From NCBI GenBank assembly GCA_963665015.2, contig CAXXSY010000003.1, forward strand, positions 496,001-560,000: a stretch of DNA of 64,000 nucleotides. Direction: 5' to 3'. The position numbers and the translations under genes were made by a program. Shown here piece by piece: positions 31,252-39,229 of this stretch. Under the pieces are notes generated by a model, which saw only the letters and a list, made by a program, of their open reading frames with translations, did no database searches and was not told the DNA's origin. Origin of the DNA: G963662655 sp963665015 (lineage in GTDB: Bacteria; Cloacimonadota; Cloacimonadia; Cloacimonadales; JAIOQZ01). Every line of letters starts with the position of its first letter. Within the stretch, counting starts at the first letter, position 1.

Positions 31252-32235
31252 CTACTGCAACAACAGCATCTTCCTCGTGGTCGCCCTTCCAGCCGCCTCG
31301 ATCCGGTACAGATAGACTCCGCTGGAGACCGCTTTGCCGTAATCGTCTTCGCCATGCCACACGACGGAGTGATCGCCCTTGTCCAGCCGCTCGTTCACCA
31401 GTGTCCTGACACGTTGCCCCCTGATATTGTACACGTCGATTCGCACCGGTCCATCCGACGGAATCGAGTAGCTGATCGTGGTCTCGGGGTTGAAGGGGTT
31501 GGGGTAGCAGGCAAGCTCGACCGGCATGGGCGGAGTATCGAACGGATCGTCGGTCACCAGCACCGTGGAATCGCCGTAAAACACGCCGTCGATCTCGCAG
31601 GCGATGTTGTGCTCGACCGCATCCTCGAACTCGAAGTGAAACGGACCGTAGCCCTTCGCCCACCACTCGAAATACGCCAGTCCGCCCCATGGAAAGTCGT
31701 GCTCATCGCACGGCTCGAAGAAGAACTGTTTGACCATGACTGTATCGTTATCGAGTCCGGGCGATTCATAAATATCGCATAAATGAACGATCGTGTGCAT
31801 TATCATACTCGTGGCACACGATGTTCGATACAGCCAGCATGTGTCTCCGGGTTCTTCGAGTCCCCAGTTGAAAAAGAGAAGTTCGCTGGTCAAGGGATCG
31901 TCGTCATAGTCTTCGAGATCGAGGAAGAAGACGGAGTCGCCGCGATTGATCTGCCACACCTCTTCGTTGAAACCGCCGCCAAGCCCCCACACCCGATAGA
32001 ACACTTCGTCGTTCACGAGCGTGTCGGCGAGGATTTCCCGCCCGATCCAGAGCCAGTCCTCCATCGAATTGTATCCGCTGTTCCACCACCGGTCCCCCAC
32101 GTGCATGGGATTGAACTGGGTGGTATCGGGTCGCTGCACAAAACGAGGCTGAATCCGGGAATTCGAAATTACGGGTTGCACGGATACCAGAACAGCACAG
32201 ATTACGAGAATCGTCGGTACGAGATATTTACGCAT
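31252..32235 (-). CDS. Secreted protein with FlgD-like C-terminal sorting module
   Basis: The product has 327 residues. A signal peptide covers residues 1-25. The middle 200 residues are strand-rich with many Trp, Phe and acidic residues and match no family I know. The last 85 residues form the FlgD-like/Por-sorting-type module: YPNPFNPETTISYSIP, then VRIDVYNIRGQRVRTLV, then VVWHGEDDYGKAVSSGVYLY and RKMLLLQ at the end. The same module ends three other proteins in this window. It is probably exported and anchored or displayed at the surface. It stands alone, followed by a family E repeat. Confidence 0.7.
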   Translation of the reverse strand: MRKYLVPTILVICAVLVSVQPVISNSRIQPRFVQRPDTTQFNPMHVGDRWWNSGYNSMEDWLWIGREILADTLVNDEVFYRVWGLGGGFNEEVWQINRGDSVFFLDLEDYDDDPLTSELLFFNWGLEEPGDTCWLYRTSCATSMIMHTIVHLCDIYESPGLDNDTVMVKQFFFEPCDEHDFPWGGLAYFEWWAKGYGPFHFEFEDAVEHNIACEIDGVFYGDSTVLVTDDPFDTPPMPVELACYPNPFNPETTISYSIPSDGPVRIDVYNIRGQRVRTLVNERLDKGDHSVVWHGEDDYGKAVSSGVYLYRIEAAGRATTRKMLLLQ

Positions 32236-32366
32236 GATGCACCTCCCTTATCGTAAATCCCCTCGTAACAAAGTTGATATGAACGGTAAATTTTCCGCAA
32301 GCATTTTCTGCTTCGGGCAAAACTACATCTTCGAAGTTGTGCCCGAAGCACGCGAACGATTCCCTC

Positions 32367-32396
32367 AGGAACGCGGACGTTCTCGTCCGCATCTCT
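32367..32396. repeat. Short palindromic repeat, family A copy 3
   Basis: CAGGAACGCGGACGTTCTCG followed by TCCGCATCTC; compare 11846-11873 and 21929-21956. Confidence 0.7.
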
Positions 32397-32449
32397 CAAC
32401 GAAGGGCAGACACAGACAGGCTGTGTGAAAATGCGCGGTCGATTCTCTT

Positions 32450-32585
32450 CTCTGTCGTAGGGGCAGGTCCCCGTGCCTGCCCTCTCAACTCTTTGCCAAT
32501 ATAGTATTGGCGCTGTAAGTGCTTGATACACAGTTGATTATAAGGCATGGAAGGGCGGGCACGGGGACCTGCCCCTACGACAGAA
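32450..32585. repeat. MITE-like element with 33-bp terminal inverted repeats (family B)
   Basis: The left end TCTGTCGTAGGGGCAGGTCC...(32451-32483) is the reverse complement of 32552-32584 with one mismatch. The 68 bp between are AT-rich and non-coding. The same design, with a related end sequence, occurs at 62252-62363. Confidence 0.75.
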
Positions 32586-32690
32586 AAACATCTGGTATCG
32601 AACGACAACGGTATTCATCAGTACATTCAGGCACTACGAAATATATGGGATTGAAATATTGTATTGCGAATCGATTGGGGTAAAAATGGA

Positions 32691-32722
32691 AATACCCTCT
32701 AATCGGGCGACTAGAGGGTATT
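32691..32722 (-). terminator. Hairpin terminator of the small zinc-finger gene
   Basis: AATACCCTCTA and TAGAGGGTATT form an 11-pair stem around a ten-base loop. On the minus strand it is followed by TCCATTTTT. It is 35 bp past the stop of the gene at 32758. Confidence 0.7.
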
Positions 32723-32757
32723 CGCTAGGAGGGCATTTTATGTAGGGTGTGAGAACT

Positions 32758-32964
32758 CTAAACTTTACCGCTCATAACATCATTTTCGTTGCACTTGCAC
32801 ATTTTGATGAATTCATACCGTGGCTGCCAGCTTTCGCTTTTGGATTTTCTTGCCCGGATCAGTTTCACCTGTTTCACTTCGGTGTTACACACGGGGCAAA
32901 TCACCTTGCCTTCGGTTGAAATCTCATGTGCCAATTTCGCTGAGAAAGATCTACCTTTAGCCAT
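32758..32964 (-). CDS. Small basic protein with a CPVC zinc-binding motif, function unknown
   Basis: The product has 68 residues and starts at ATG 32964 behind AGGAACA-like sequence. It begins AKGRSFSAKLAHEISTEG, then has CPVCNTEV at residues 23-30 and MCKCNEND near 55-62, so four cysteines could bind one zinc ion. Many lysines and arginines suggest nucleic-acid or ribosome contact, which is inference. It lies 71 bp downstream of efp on the same strand and has its own strong terminator, so the pair may be one transcript. No named family is recognised. Confidence 0.6.
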   Translation of the reverse strand: MAKGRSFSAKLAHEISTEGKVICPVCNTEVKQVKLIRARKSKSESWQPRYEFIKMCKCNENDVMSGKV

Positions 32965-33035
32965 TGTTCCTCCGCATCCACATAGATAATGTGTCCTATG
33001 TGGATCAGGTTGTCAAGTTTTTTTTTATTTTTACC

Positions 33036-33596
33036 TTACACCCGTTCCAGGTACTGCCCGGAGCGCGTATCGATCTTCACTTTATCGCCGACTTCGATGA
33101 AAAACGGAACCGTCAACTGGAGTCCCGTTGTCGTCGTCGCGCCTTTGCCTCCACCGGAGGCTGTATTGCCTTTCACATTCGGTTCACAGTCAGCAATCTC
33201 CTGCTCGACTGTGATGGGAAGCTCGATGCCGATGATCTTTCCGGTCGGATCGAGCCGCATCCACACCTCGATATTCTCGATCATATAGAGCGCGAGATCG
33301 CCGATTACCTCTTCCGGCACCGACATCTGCTCGTAGGTGTCGTTGTCCATGAACACGTAGAAGCTGCCATCGAAATACAGATACTGCTTCCGATGTTTCT
33401 CGATGCGTATTTCCTCGAACTTTTCGCTGGAGCGGAAGGTGTTTTCGATAACCTGTCCCGTCATTACGTCTTTCAGTTTCGAACGCACGAACGCCGCGCC
33501 TTTACCGGGCTTCACGTGAAGAAATTCCGTGACTTCCCAGAGCTTGTCGCGCCAGTTTATCACCATTCCGTTTCGGAGATCATTCATTCCAGCCAT
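33036..33596 (-). CDS. efp: Translation elongation factor P
   Basis: The product has 186 residues, the normal length, with the three beta-barrel domains of EF-P. The loop that enters the peptidyl-transferase centre is HVKPGKGAAFVRSKL near residues 26-40, with a lysine at the tip (GKG), the site that is beta-lysylated or otherwise modified in many bacteria. The C-terminal block KIDTRSGQYLERV matches the family signature. AAGGAGCTGTAA precedes the ATG. No EpmA, EpmB or EarP gene is in the window, so modification cannot be assessed. The protein relieves stalling at proline stretches. Confidence 0.97.
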   Translation of the reverse strand: MAGMNDLRNGMVINWRDKLWEVTEFLHVKPGKGAAFVRSKLKDVMTGQVIENTFRSSEKFEEIRIEKHRKQYLYFDGSFYVFMDNDTYEQMSVPEEVIGDLALYMIENIEVWMRLDPTGKIIGIELPITVEQEIADCEPNVKGNTASGGGKGATTTTGLQLTVPFFIEVGDKVKIDTRSGQYLERV

Positions 33597-33731
33597 TTAC
33601 AGCTCCTTGATTTTCATCGTGAGAGTCAAAATTACTTCGTAGTATTTTCTGGCAAGGAAAAAATGACTTGGCAAAATATATCATGAAGTCGCAAACTGCG
33701 ACCTCAAGATGGAAAACGACGTGAGGTAACC

Positions 33732-33995
33732 ATGAGAATCGACCAACTGCTCAACACACTGTGCCTGATGAAGACGCGCAGCATGGCGAAGAACGCCTGC
33801 GACAAAGGGCTCGTCAAAATCAACGGCAAGGCGGCCAAGGCCAGCGCGAATGTCAGCGCCGGTGACGAGATCGAATACTCCGTTTTCGGATGGCGTTCGA
33901 AACTGACCATTGACGTCATACCGACGGGAAATGTATCGAAGAAAATCGCTCCGGAATTCTACACCATGATCGAGCGATTCAAAGAGGAAGGGTAA
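33732..33995 (+). CDS. S4-domain RNA-binding protein (Hsp15/RqcP-like)
   Basis: The product has 87 residues. Residues 1-50 form an S4 domain: MRIDQLLNTLCLMKTRSMAK, then ACDKGLVKINGKAAKASANV. GDEIEY follows, as in the Hsp15/RqcP group that binds ribosomes or stalled 50S-peptidyl-tRNA complexes. The C-terminal 30 residues are short and mildly basic. It is divergent from efp, sharing a 135-bp promoter region, and its last 17 bases overlap the end of the convergent glycosyltransferase gene. Functional linkage to EF-P (both concern stalled ribosomes) is suggestive only. Confidence 0.85.
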   Translation: MRIDQLLNTLCLMKTRSMAKNACDKGLVKINGKAAKASANVSAGDEIEYSVFGWRSKLTIDVIPTGNVSKKIAPEFYTMIERFKEEG

Positions 33996-35244
33996 TCGAA
34001 TTCAGCGCTTCCGCGAGTTGCTTTGTCTGTTCTTTCGCCGAAAGGGCGGCGGTGTTGTTCCGGTTGCGAATAGCGTTTGAGCCATTCCACGCCCGATACA
34101 GCCGTCCGATCTCGTTCTTGAACGCTTCGACGTTCCTGTAATCGATCATCTTGCCCGCATCGTAATCCCGCAACACCTGAGCCGCTTCACCCGTCGTGTC
34201 ACCCAGCGATACGATCGGCGTTCCGGACCCGATGTATTCGAACAGCTTCGTGGTCAGCATCCCCTTGCTACCCGCGTACTGGTTGATCAAGAGCAACAGT
34301 GCTTCCGCATCGACGATCTGCCCGACGGCCTGCTCGTGCGGCATCTGCGGCAGGCTTCTCACAAAATCGTACCGGTACGGCTCCTCGCCCGCCTTCCATG
34401 TGCCCACAAAGACCATTTCGATCTTGTCCATGCCCCCGTCGCGCAGCTCCCGGAGCGCCTCGACGGCGACGGAAACATCCTGCCCCTGCGTCACCTTGCC
34501 GATGTATTTGACGCGAAATTTCTCCTGCGCATGGTATTCCGAGCCTTCGAAATCCTTGTGGTCGTAGCCGTTGTAGAGCACCCGCTTGTTCCCGGCGGGG
34601 AGCTCGTCCGCGATGTAGTTCGTGATAACCAGATTCAGGTCGGCGTTTGCCAGTACCTTCCTCTCCATCGACCGGTTAATCCATCGGATGAGGGGATTCT
34701 GCTTCTGCTGCTGAAGGTAAAATACTTTCGTCCACGGATCGCGGAAGTCCGCCAGCCAGGGGATTCCGAACCGCTTTCGGAGCTTCATGCCCACCAGGTG
34801 GGTCGAGTAGGGCGGCGCGCTGGTGACGATGCAGTCGTAGCGTCTGGTGCGAAGCTCCTGCAACGCCGCGCGGTATAGATGTGGATTCCAGGTGATGCGC
34901 ATGTCGGGCGCTACGAGGTGAAGCCGCATCAGGAACGCGAGCTTCTTCAGTGGCGAATCACTCTTGTCCGTACTGAAATCGCCGTAGGGGATGGACGCCT
35001 TCCTGCCCGCGAACGCCTGGAAGAGCTTTTTGTAGGACGGCGTGTGGGTGCGGATGATCTCGATCTCGGGTGGGATGGTTTGCAGCAGGCTTTCGTCGAT
35101 CACGGGGTAGTCGCCGTTCTTCGTTGTGATGACCGTCGGAAGCCAGCCGTTTTCGGGCAGATAGCGCAGGAAGCGTACCCATCGCTGCACACCGGCGCCG
35201 CCGCAGGGTGGGAAGTAGTAGGTCAGAAGCAGACAGCGCTTCAC
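33979..35244 (-). CDS. Glycosyltransferase, GT4-like (GT-B fold)
   Basis: The product has 421 residues and starts at ATG 35244, overlapping the upstream glycosyltransferase by four bases (ATGA). The N-terminus LLTYYFPPCGGAGVQRWVRF is typical of GT4-type enzymes, with APPYSTHLVG and LADFRDPWTKV in the acceptor domain. The C-terminal Rossmann half contains KYIGKVTQGQDVSVAVEAL and FEYIGSGTPIVSLG, the nucleotide-sugar binding region. It probably adds a sugar to a lipid-linked glycan or surface polysaccharide at the inner membrane. Donor and acceptor cannot be predicted. Confidence 0.85.
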   Translation of the reverse strand: MKRCLLLTYYFPPCGGAGVQRWVRFLRYLPENGWLPTVITTKNGDYPVIDESLLQTIPPEIEIIRTHTPSYKKLFQAFAGRKASIPYGDFSTDKSDSPLKKLAFLMRLHLVAPDMRITWNPHLYRAALQELRTRRYDCIVTSAPPYSTHLVGMKLRKRFGIPWLADFRDPWTKVFYLQQQKQNPLIRWINRSMERKVLANADLNLVITNYIADELPAGNKRVLYNGYDHKDFEGSEYHAQEKFRVKYIGKVTQGQDVSVAVEALRELRDGGMDKIEMVFVGTWKAGEEPYRYDFVRSLPQMPHEQAVGQIVDAEALLLLINQYAGSKGMLTTKLFEYIGSGTPIVSLGDTTGEAAQVLRDYDAGKMIDYRNVEAFKNEIGRLYRAWNGSNAIRNRNNTAALSAKEQTKQLAEALNSITLPL

Positions 35245-36344
35245 AGGAGCTTCTCCATCTCATCCACGAACGGTTCCCAGTCGTATTTCGCCTTCTCCTT
35301 TCGGATGGCTTCGGAGAAACGATGTGCGTCGTCGTTCTCGAAGAATCTTTCCACCGCCAGCGCAATCGCCGACGCATCGTCCGGCCTTACCAGATAGCCG
35401 TTCACGCCGTCGTGGATCACCTCGGAGAGTCCGCCCACGTCGGTGGCGATCACCGGCTTGTCGAAGGCGAAGGCGAGCTGCGTGATGCCGCTCTGGGTGG
35501 CGCTGCGGTAGGGCAGCACGACGACATCCGAGGCGTTGAAAAAGAGCGGTACTTCCTCGTTGCGGATGAAGCGGTTGTGGAACTGTACCCGGTCGCCCAG
35601 TCGCGCGATCTTCTCTTGGTAAACCGACGCGTCGCCATAGACTTCCCCCGCGATCAGCAAGGTGCAATCGGGGATGTCCCGCATGGCGTCGAGAAGAATA
35701 TCCAGTCCCTTGTAGCGCTTGATGTAGCCGAAAAACAGGATAATCTTTCCCTCGCCGAGTCCGAAATGCTTCCGCGCGTCTTTCCGGGAAATGTTTTCGG
35801 CGTAAAAATCGTAGTTGGGATGGAAGAGCGGGATCACATTTTTACGCGGATACCGGGGCAACACCTTTCCGACCGATTGATAGACCGCGTCCGACATGGT
35901 GATCAGGTAGCTGGCCTTGCCCAGCGCGAGCCTGGTCAAAAAGTTTCCGGCGATCCATTTTTCGTGGAAATCGATATTGTCGATAATGAAAATGACCCTC
36001 GTGCGCTTCATCCTGCGCGTCAGCCACGCGTAGAGTGGCGCGAAGAAGGGTATCCAGTATTTCATGATCAATACGTCGGGCTGCCAGCGTTTGATCTTGC
36101 GAATCGCGCTGCACCAGGTCAATGGATTGTAGGGCGTTACGATCGCCTCGATATCCAGCTCGATGCGCTTCTCGCTGTGGTCGATCTGCTCCTTGCCAGG
36201 GAAAAGCAGTTTCGGGTATTGTCGATGGAAGGAAAAGACTTTTATAGTATGACCGCGCTTCTGCAAACGCTCCGCCAGGATGGCGATGAATTGCGCGATT
36301 CCACCCCGGATCGGGTGTGCGGGGCCTACGAAAGAGATACGCAT
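35241..36344 (-). CDS. Glycosyltransferase family 4
   Basis: The product has 367 residues with a clear GT-B layout. GPAHPIRGGIAQFIAILAE is the N-terminal glycine-rich loop. FFGYIKRYKGLDILLDAM near residue 205 and AFAFDKPVIATDVGGLSEVI near 300 belong to the donor domain, with the E-x7-E-like region there. It is the first gene of a two-gene glycosyltransferase unit and overlaps the next gene by four bases. Upstream is a short repeat-laden spacer. It likely takes part in surface glycan synthesis; the sugar is unknown. Confidence 0.9.
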   Translation of the reverse strand: MRISFVGPAHPIRGGIAQFIAILAERLQKRGHTIKVFSFHRQYPKLLFPGKEQIDHSEKRIELDIEAIVTPYNPLTWCSAIRKIKRWQPDVLIMKYWIPFFAPLYAWLTRRMKRTRVIFIIDNIDFHEKWIAGNFLTRLALGKASYLITMSDAVYQSVGKVLPRYPRKNVIPLFHPNYDFYAENISRKDARKHFGLGEGKIILFFGYIKRYKGLDILLDAMRDIPDCTLLIAGEVYGDASVYQEKIARLGDRVQFHNRFIRNEEVPLFFNASDVVVLPYRSATQSGITQLAFAFDKPVIATDVGGLSEVIHDGVNGYLVRPDDASAIALAVERFFENDDAHRFSEAIRKEKAKYDWEPFVDEMEKLL

Positions 36345-36491
36345 GATTGTTCAGGAGACAGGAGACAGGAGTCAGGAGTCAGAAGGGAGAGACCCTCACC
36401 TCGACCCAACTTCTGAATGTCCGAGCTTGCGAGGTCTTCCGAATGTTGGGAGCCCTTACCCGTAAAAGGGCGAGAGAGTAGAGAGTTGGGG
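36345..36491. repeat. Spacer with microrepeats and family E copy 2
   Basis: Imperfect CAGGAGA/CAGGAGT units run from 36353 to about 36385. GACCCTCACC follows, then a family E inverted repeat (CAACTTCTGAATGTCC to GGTCTTCCGAATGTTGG, 36407-36449), and then CCCTTACCCGTAAAAGGGCG, which can form a hairpin. Confidence 0.6.
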
Positions 36492-36983
36492 TTATTCCTC
36501 TGTCTTTTCATACGTCGCGGTTGATACGAGAACCTTGTCCAGAAAGTCGTCCAGCTCGATATCGGATCGTTCTCTCAGGATGCCGTTGAGGATGTCCAGG
36601 ATCTTCGGGAAGCCGGTGGTGAACACGAACACGACGTCATTGCCATCCTTCTCGTAGGTCAGCCTGATCTGCCGTTGACGCGAGGTAACAAACTCCATCT
36701 TCTTCATCGATTTCCACGGGATGATCACGCGCGGCCGTCCGATGTATCCGAACCGGATGTCGTCGCTTGTGAACCGCACGGTGTTGATGCTGAAGATGTT
36801 CTTGATGATCGTGTTGATCGCCAGGAAAATGATCACGAAGGGTACGATCTTGAAGAACATGCCGGTGTCGGCGCTGATCTTGTTGATGGCGACCCATATC
36901 GCGTACACCATCGCGGCGACGGCGAAAAACAGCACCAGCCAGCGCACGAACTGGTTGAAGCGATAGACTTTGCGCTCGGGCAT
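36492..36983 (-). CDS. Small membrane protein with a PH-like C-terminal domain, function unknown
   Basis: The product has 163 residues starting at ATG 36983, whose A is the last base of the upstream PHP gene's TAA, so the genes are translationally coupled. Two hydrophobic helices (VRWLVLFFAVAAMVYAIWVA and IVPFVIIFLAINTIIKNIF) occupy residues 10-62. The rest looks like a bacterial PH domain: FTSDDIRFGYIGRPRVIIPW, then KKMEFVTSRQRQIRLTY. Proteins of this design sit in the inner membrane with a cytoplasmic barrel. The role and partner are unknown. Confidence 0.65.
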   Translation of the reverse strand: MPERKVYRFNQFVRWLVLFFAVAAMVYAIWVAINKISADTGMFFKIVPFVIIFLAINTIIKNIFSINTVRFTSDDIRFGYIGRPRVIIPWKSMKKMEFVTSRQRQIRLTYEKDGNDVVFVFTTGFPKILDILNGILRERSDIELDDFLDKVLVSTATYEKTEE

Positions 36984-37798
36984 TATTCGACTCCTTTGGC
37001 TTTCTTCAGCGCTGCCACGCAAGATGACGGGATGGTGAAATCTTTCAAAATCTTGTAGTCGTCCTTGAATCCGTGGAAGTCGCTTCCGCCGGTGCTCAGC
37101 AGCTTGTGTTTCTGCACGATTTTCCTGTATTCAGTACAACTCTCCTGACCCGGGTAATGGATTTCCACGCCCTGGATTCCCGCCTCGATCATGGCGTGGA
37201 TGTTCTCGACGCCGCCGGAGTAGATTGGGTGCGCCATGACGGCGATTCCGTCCGCGCGCTTGATGATCGCGACAGCCTCGTCCGGCGTGACGCTCTGCTT
37301 GGGCAGGTTCGCGGGGCGGTCGTCACCGATGAACCGGTCGAACGCCTCCTGCTGCGTCTTGCAATAGCCCTTCTCGAGGATCGCCTTGGCGATGTGCGGT
37401 CTGCCGATGACGTCCTTCGTGCCGCTGATCTCGAAGAGTCGCTTCATCTCGAGCTCGATGTCGAAGTGCTCCTTCAGTAGCTTCAGCATCTTCTCGGCGC
37501 GATAAACCCGCTCGTTGCGAATGAAATCCAGCAGGTCGAGCAGCTCCTTGTTGCGCTCGACGTAGTAGCCCAGGATGTGCATGTCGCGTCCCTTGAAAAG
37601 GGTGCTGATCTCCACGCCCGGGATCAGCTCGATGCCGTATTGCTTCGCGGACTTCGTGGCCGGTTCGAACGAATCGATGTTGTCGTGGTCGGTGATCGCC
37701 ATGATCTCGAAGCCGCTCTCCGCGTAGAGCTTGATCAGCTCTTCCGGATGCAGCTTGCCGTCCGAATAGCTTGTGTGTGTATGTAGATCGATCTTCAT
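36983..37798 (-). CDS. PHP-domain phosphoesterase (TrpH/YciV-like)
   Basis: The product has 271 residues. The PHP metal site is well preserved: MKIDLHTHTSYSDGKLHPEE at the N-terminus, AITDHDNI near 35, LIPGVEIST near 60, GRPHIAKAIL near 130, AVMAHPIYSGG near 185 and TGGSDFHG near 235. Such enzymes hydrolyse 3'-phosphates of nucleoside 3',5'-bisphosphates or short RNAs using two or three metal ions. The length fits TrpH (about 280). It is the first gene of a pair with the PH-like membrane protein. Confidence 0.9.
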   Translation of the reverse strand: MKIDLHTHTSYSDGKLHPEELIKLYAESGFEIMAITDHDNIDSFEPATKSAKQYGIELIPGVEISTLFKGRDMHILGYYVERNKELLDLLDFIRNERVYRAEKMLKLLKEHFDIELEMKRLFEISGTKDVIGRPHIAKAILEKGYCKTQQEAFDRFIGDDRPANLPKQSVTPDEAVAIIKRADGIAVMAHPIYSGGVENIHAMIEAGIQGVEIHYPGQESCTEYRKIVQKHKLLSTGGSDFHGFKDDYKILKDFTIPSSCVAALKKAKGVE

Positions 37799-38148
37799 AA
37801 TTTCCGCCTGATTTTAATGCGAAATAGATTTATGCGGTGATCGATTCGGGTCAAGGGAAATATGTTCGTTCATGTTATAAGCACGTATTGAGAAACGTAT
37901 CGAGAAGGGCTGGAATATCCATGTGAGATGATGAGATAATCGGCCCTAAACATCCTGAAAATCAAGAAATATAGGGTTATTCAAATTATATTTTAATTAC
38001 GCCACAAATTCGAAAAGCGTTAAGTTTTGTGCTATAGCCTTATCTGTGAATATGGGATAGATATAGAATAATTGGCTGTCAAAAATTAAGATTGACGATT
38101 TGGTGAATGCAGTGTTAAATATACATGAGCTTTATCAAGGAGGTAATT
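37799..38148 (+). other. AT-rich upstream region of a secreted-protein gene
   Basis: This 350-bp region is among the most AT-rich in the window and lies between divergent genes. Apart from the excellent ribosome site AAGGAGGTAATT before ATG 38149, I see no repeat element, gene or clear promoter hexamer pair. Confidence 0.4.
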
Positions 38149-39117
38149 ATGAAAAAGCTTATTGTTTTCTTCGTGTTGGCAATCGTTGCCATTCAGATGA
38201 TTGGGATAACTGTTCAAGATCAGGAACCGAATAATGATGAAGCTAATAGGCAGTTGCTTCCTTCCAATACGACTGTTGTAACGGGTGATGTCGGTCCTGG
38301 GGATACAGCTGATTGGTTTTATATGTTCATTCCGGCAGAATGTGAACTTCTTGCAGATAAGGAGGGAGACGTTAATTTCTTCTTAGCCAATCTTGCCCCA
38401 GAAGGTGACACAAGAAAAGTCAATATCGCAGTCGTATATCAATCTGGTGGGACCACGAGCTATACACTTACATTTACACAAGATTGCGATACCGTTCCCG
38501 TCGAGCTATCCTCTTTTACCTGTCAGGTTACCGCGAGCAATTTCGTCGATCTTCAGTGGATCACGCAGTCCGAGAGCGACATGATGGGTTACAATGTGCT
38601 GCGCAATGTGGAGGATGACCTCACGGGGGCACTGCTCCAGAATGGGAACATGATTCCGGCGCAGAACCAGACCGACGAGCACATCTACACGTTCACGGAT
38701 GTCGAGGTCGAGATGGATTGCATGTACTGGTACTGGCTGGAGAGCATCGAGAATACCGGGCAAAGTAATATGCACGGGCCGGTCAGCGTGACACTGACAC
38801 CATCGCAGGAACCGGATGGGGAGGATGTCGATGTTGCGCAAATCACGCGACTGAATCCGGTATATCCCAACCCGTTCAATCCGTCGGCGAACGTCAGTTA
38901 CTATCTGAGCGAGTCGTCCGATGTGGAAATCAGCATCTACAATGTTCGGGGTCAGAAGGTGCGATCATTCGCAAAGAGGCTCCAGTCGGAAGGAAATCAC
39001 AAGTTTTCGTGGAACGGACAGGATGAAAACGGTGAAATTGTCGGTTCTGGTGTGTATTTCTTCGTTATGGACACAGGGAGCAAGACGTTCGTCCAGAAGG
39101 GGATTATGCTGCAATAA
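38149..39117 (+). CDS. Secreted protein with PPC-like domain and FlgD-like sorting module
   Basis: The product has 322 residues from ATG 38149 behind AAGGAGGTAATT. A signal peptide covers residues 1-18. Residues 22-115 look like a bacterial pre-peptidase C-terminal (PPC) domain: QEPNNDEANRQLLPSNTTVV, then GDVGPGDTADWFYMFIP. From PVELSSFTCQV (about 120) a fibronectin-like region follows. The last 85 residues are the sorting module (YPNPFNPSANVSYYL, IYNVRGQKVRSF, GSGVYFF). The first 350 bases are AT-rich, while the rest is GC-richer, which suggests that the two halves have different histories. No enzymatic motif is present. Confidence 0.7.
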   Translation: MKKLIVFFVLAIVAIQMIGITVQDQEPNNDEANRQLLPSNTTVVTGDVGPGDTADWFYMFIPAECELLADKEGDVNFFLANLAPEGDTRKVNIAVVYQSGGTTSYTLTFTQDCDTVPVELSSFTCQVTASNFVDLQWITQSESDMMGYNVLRNVEDDLTGALLQNGNMIPAQNQTDEHIYTFTDVEVEMDCMYWYWLESIENTGQSNMHGPVSVTLTPSQEPDGEDVDVAQITRLNPVYPNPFNPSANVSYYLSESSDVEISIYNVRGQKVRSFAKRLQSEGNHKFSWNGQDENGEIVGSGVYFFVMDTGSKTFVQKGIMLQ

Positions 39118-39132
39118 GGGGCAGAGTCTGTA

Positions 39133-39197
39133 AGTGCCAAATGTCACAATGACGATCTATGGATTTGGATAGATCAAACAGTGCCATTTGGCACTTT
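39133..39197. repeat. Inverted repeat after the secreted-protein gene
   Basis: AAGTGCCAAATG (39133-39144) and CATTTGGCACTT (39186-39197) are perfect inverted copies. The right arm is itself a palindrome (AGTGCCATTTGGCACT). It may fold into a hairpin between the two convergent genes and terminate both, though no long T-run follows. Confidence 0.6.
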
Positions 39198-39229
39198 GAA
39201 TTACAATGATTTATTTAGACATGAGCCGA

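Larger units (their letters stand above)
32236..32757. other. Gene-free gap holding repeats of families A and B
   Basis: The 522 bp contain a family A palindrome (32367-32396), a MITE-like family B element with long inverted ends (32450-32585), AT-rich sequence, and a minus-strand terminator (32691-32722) for the small gene downstream. No gene is supported. Confidence 0.6.
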
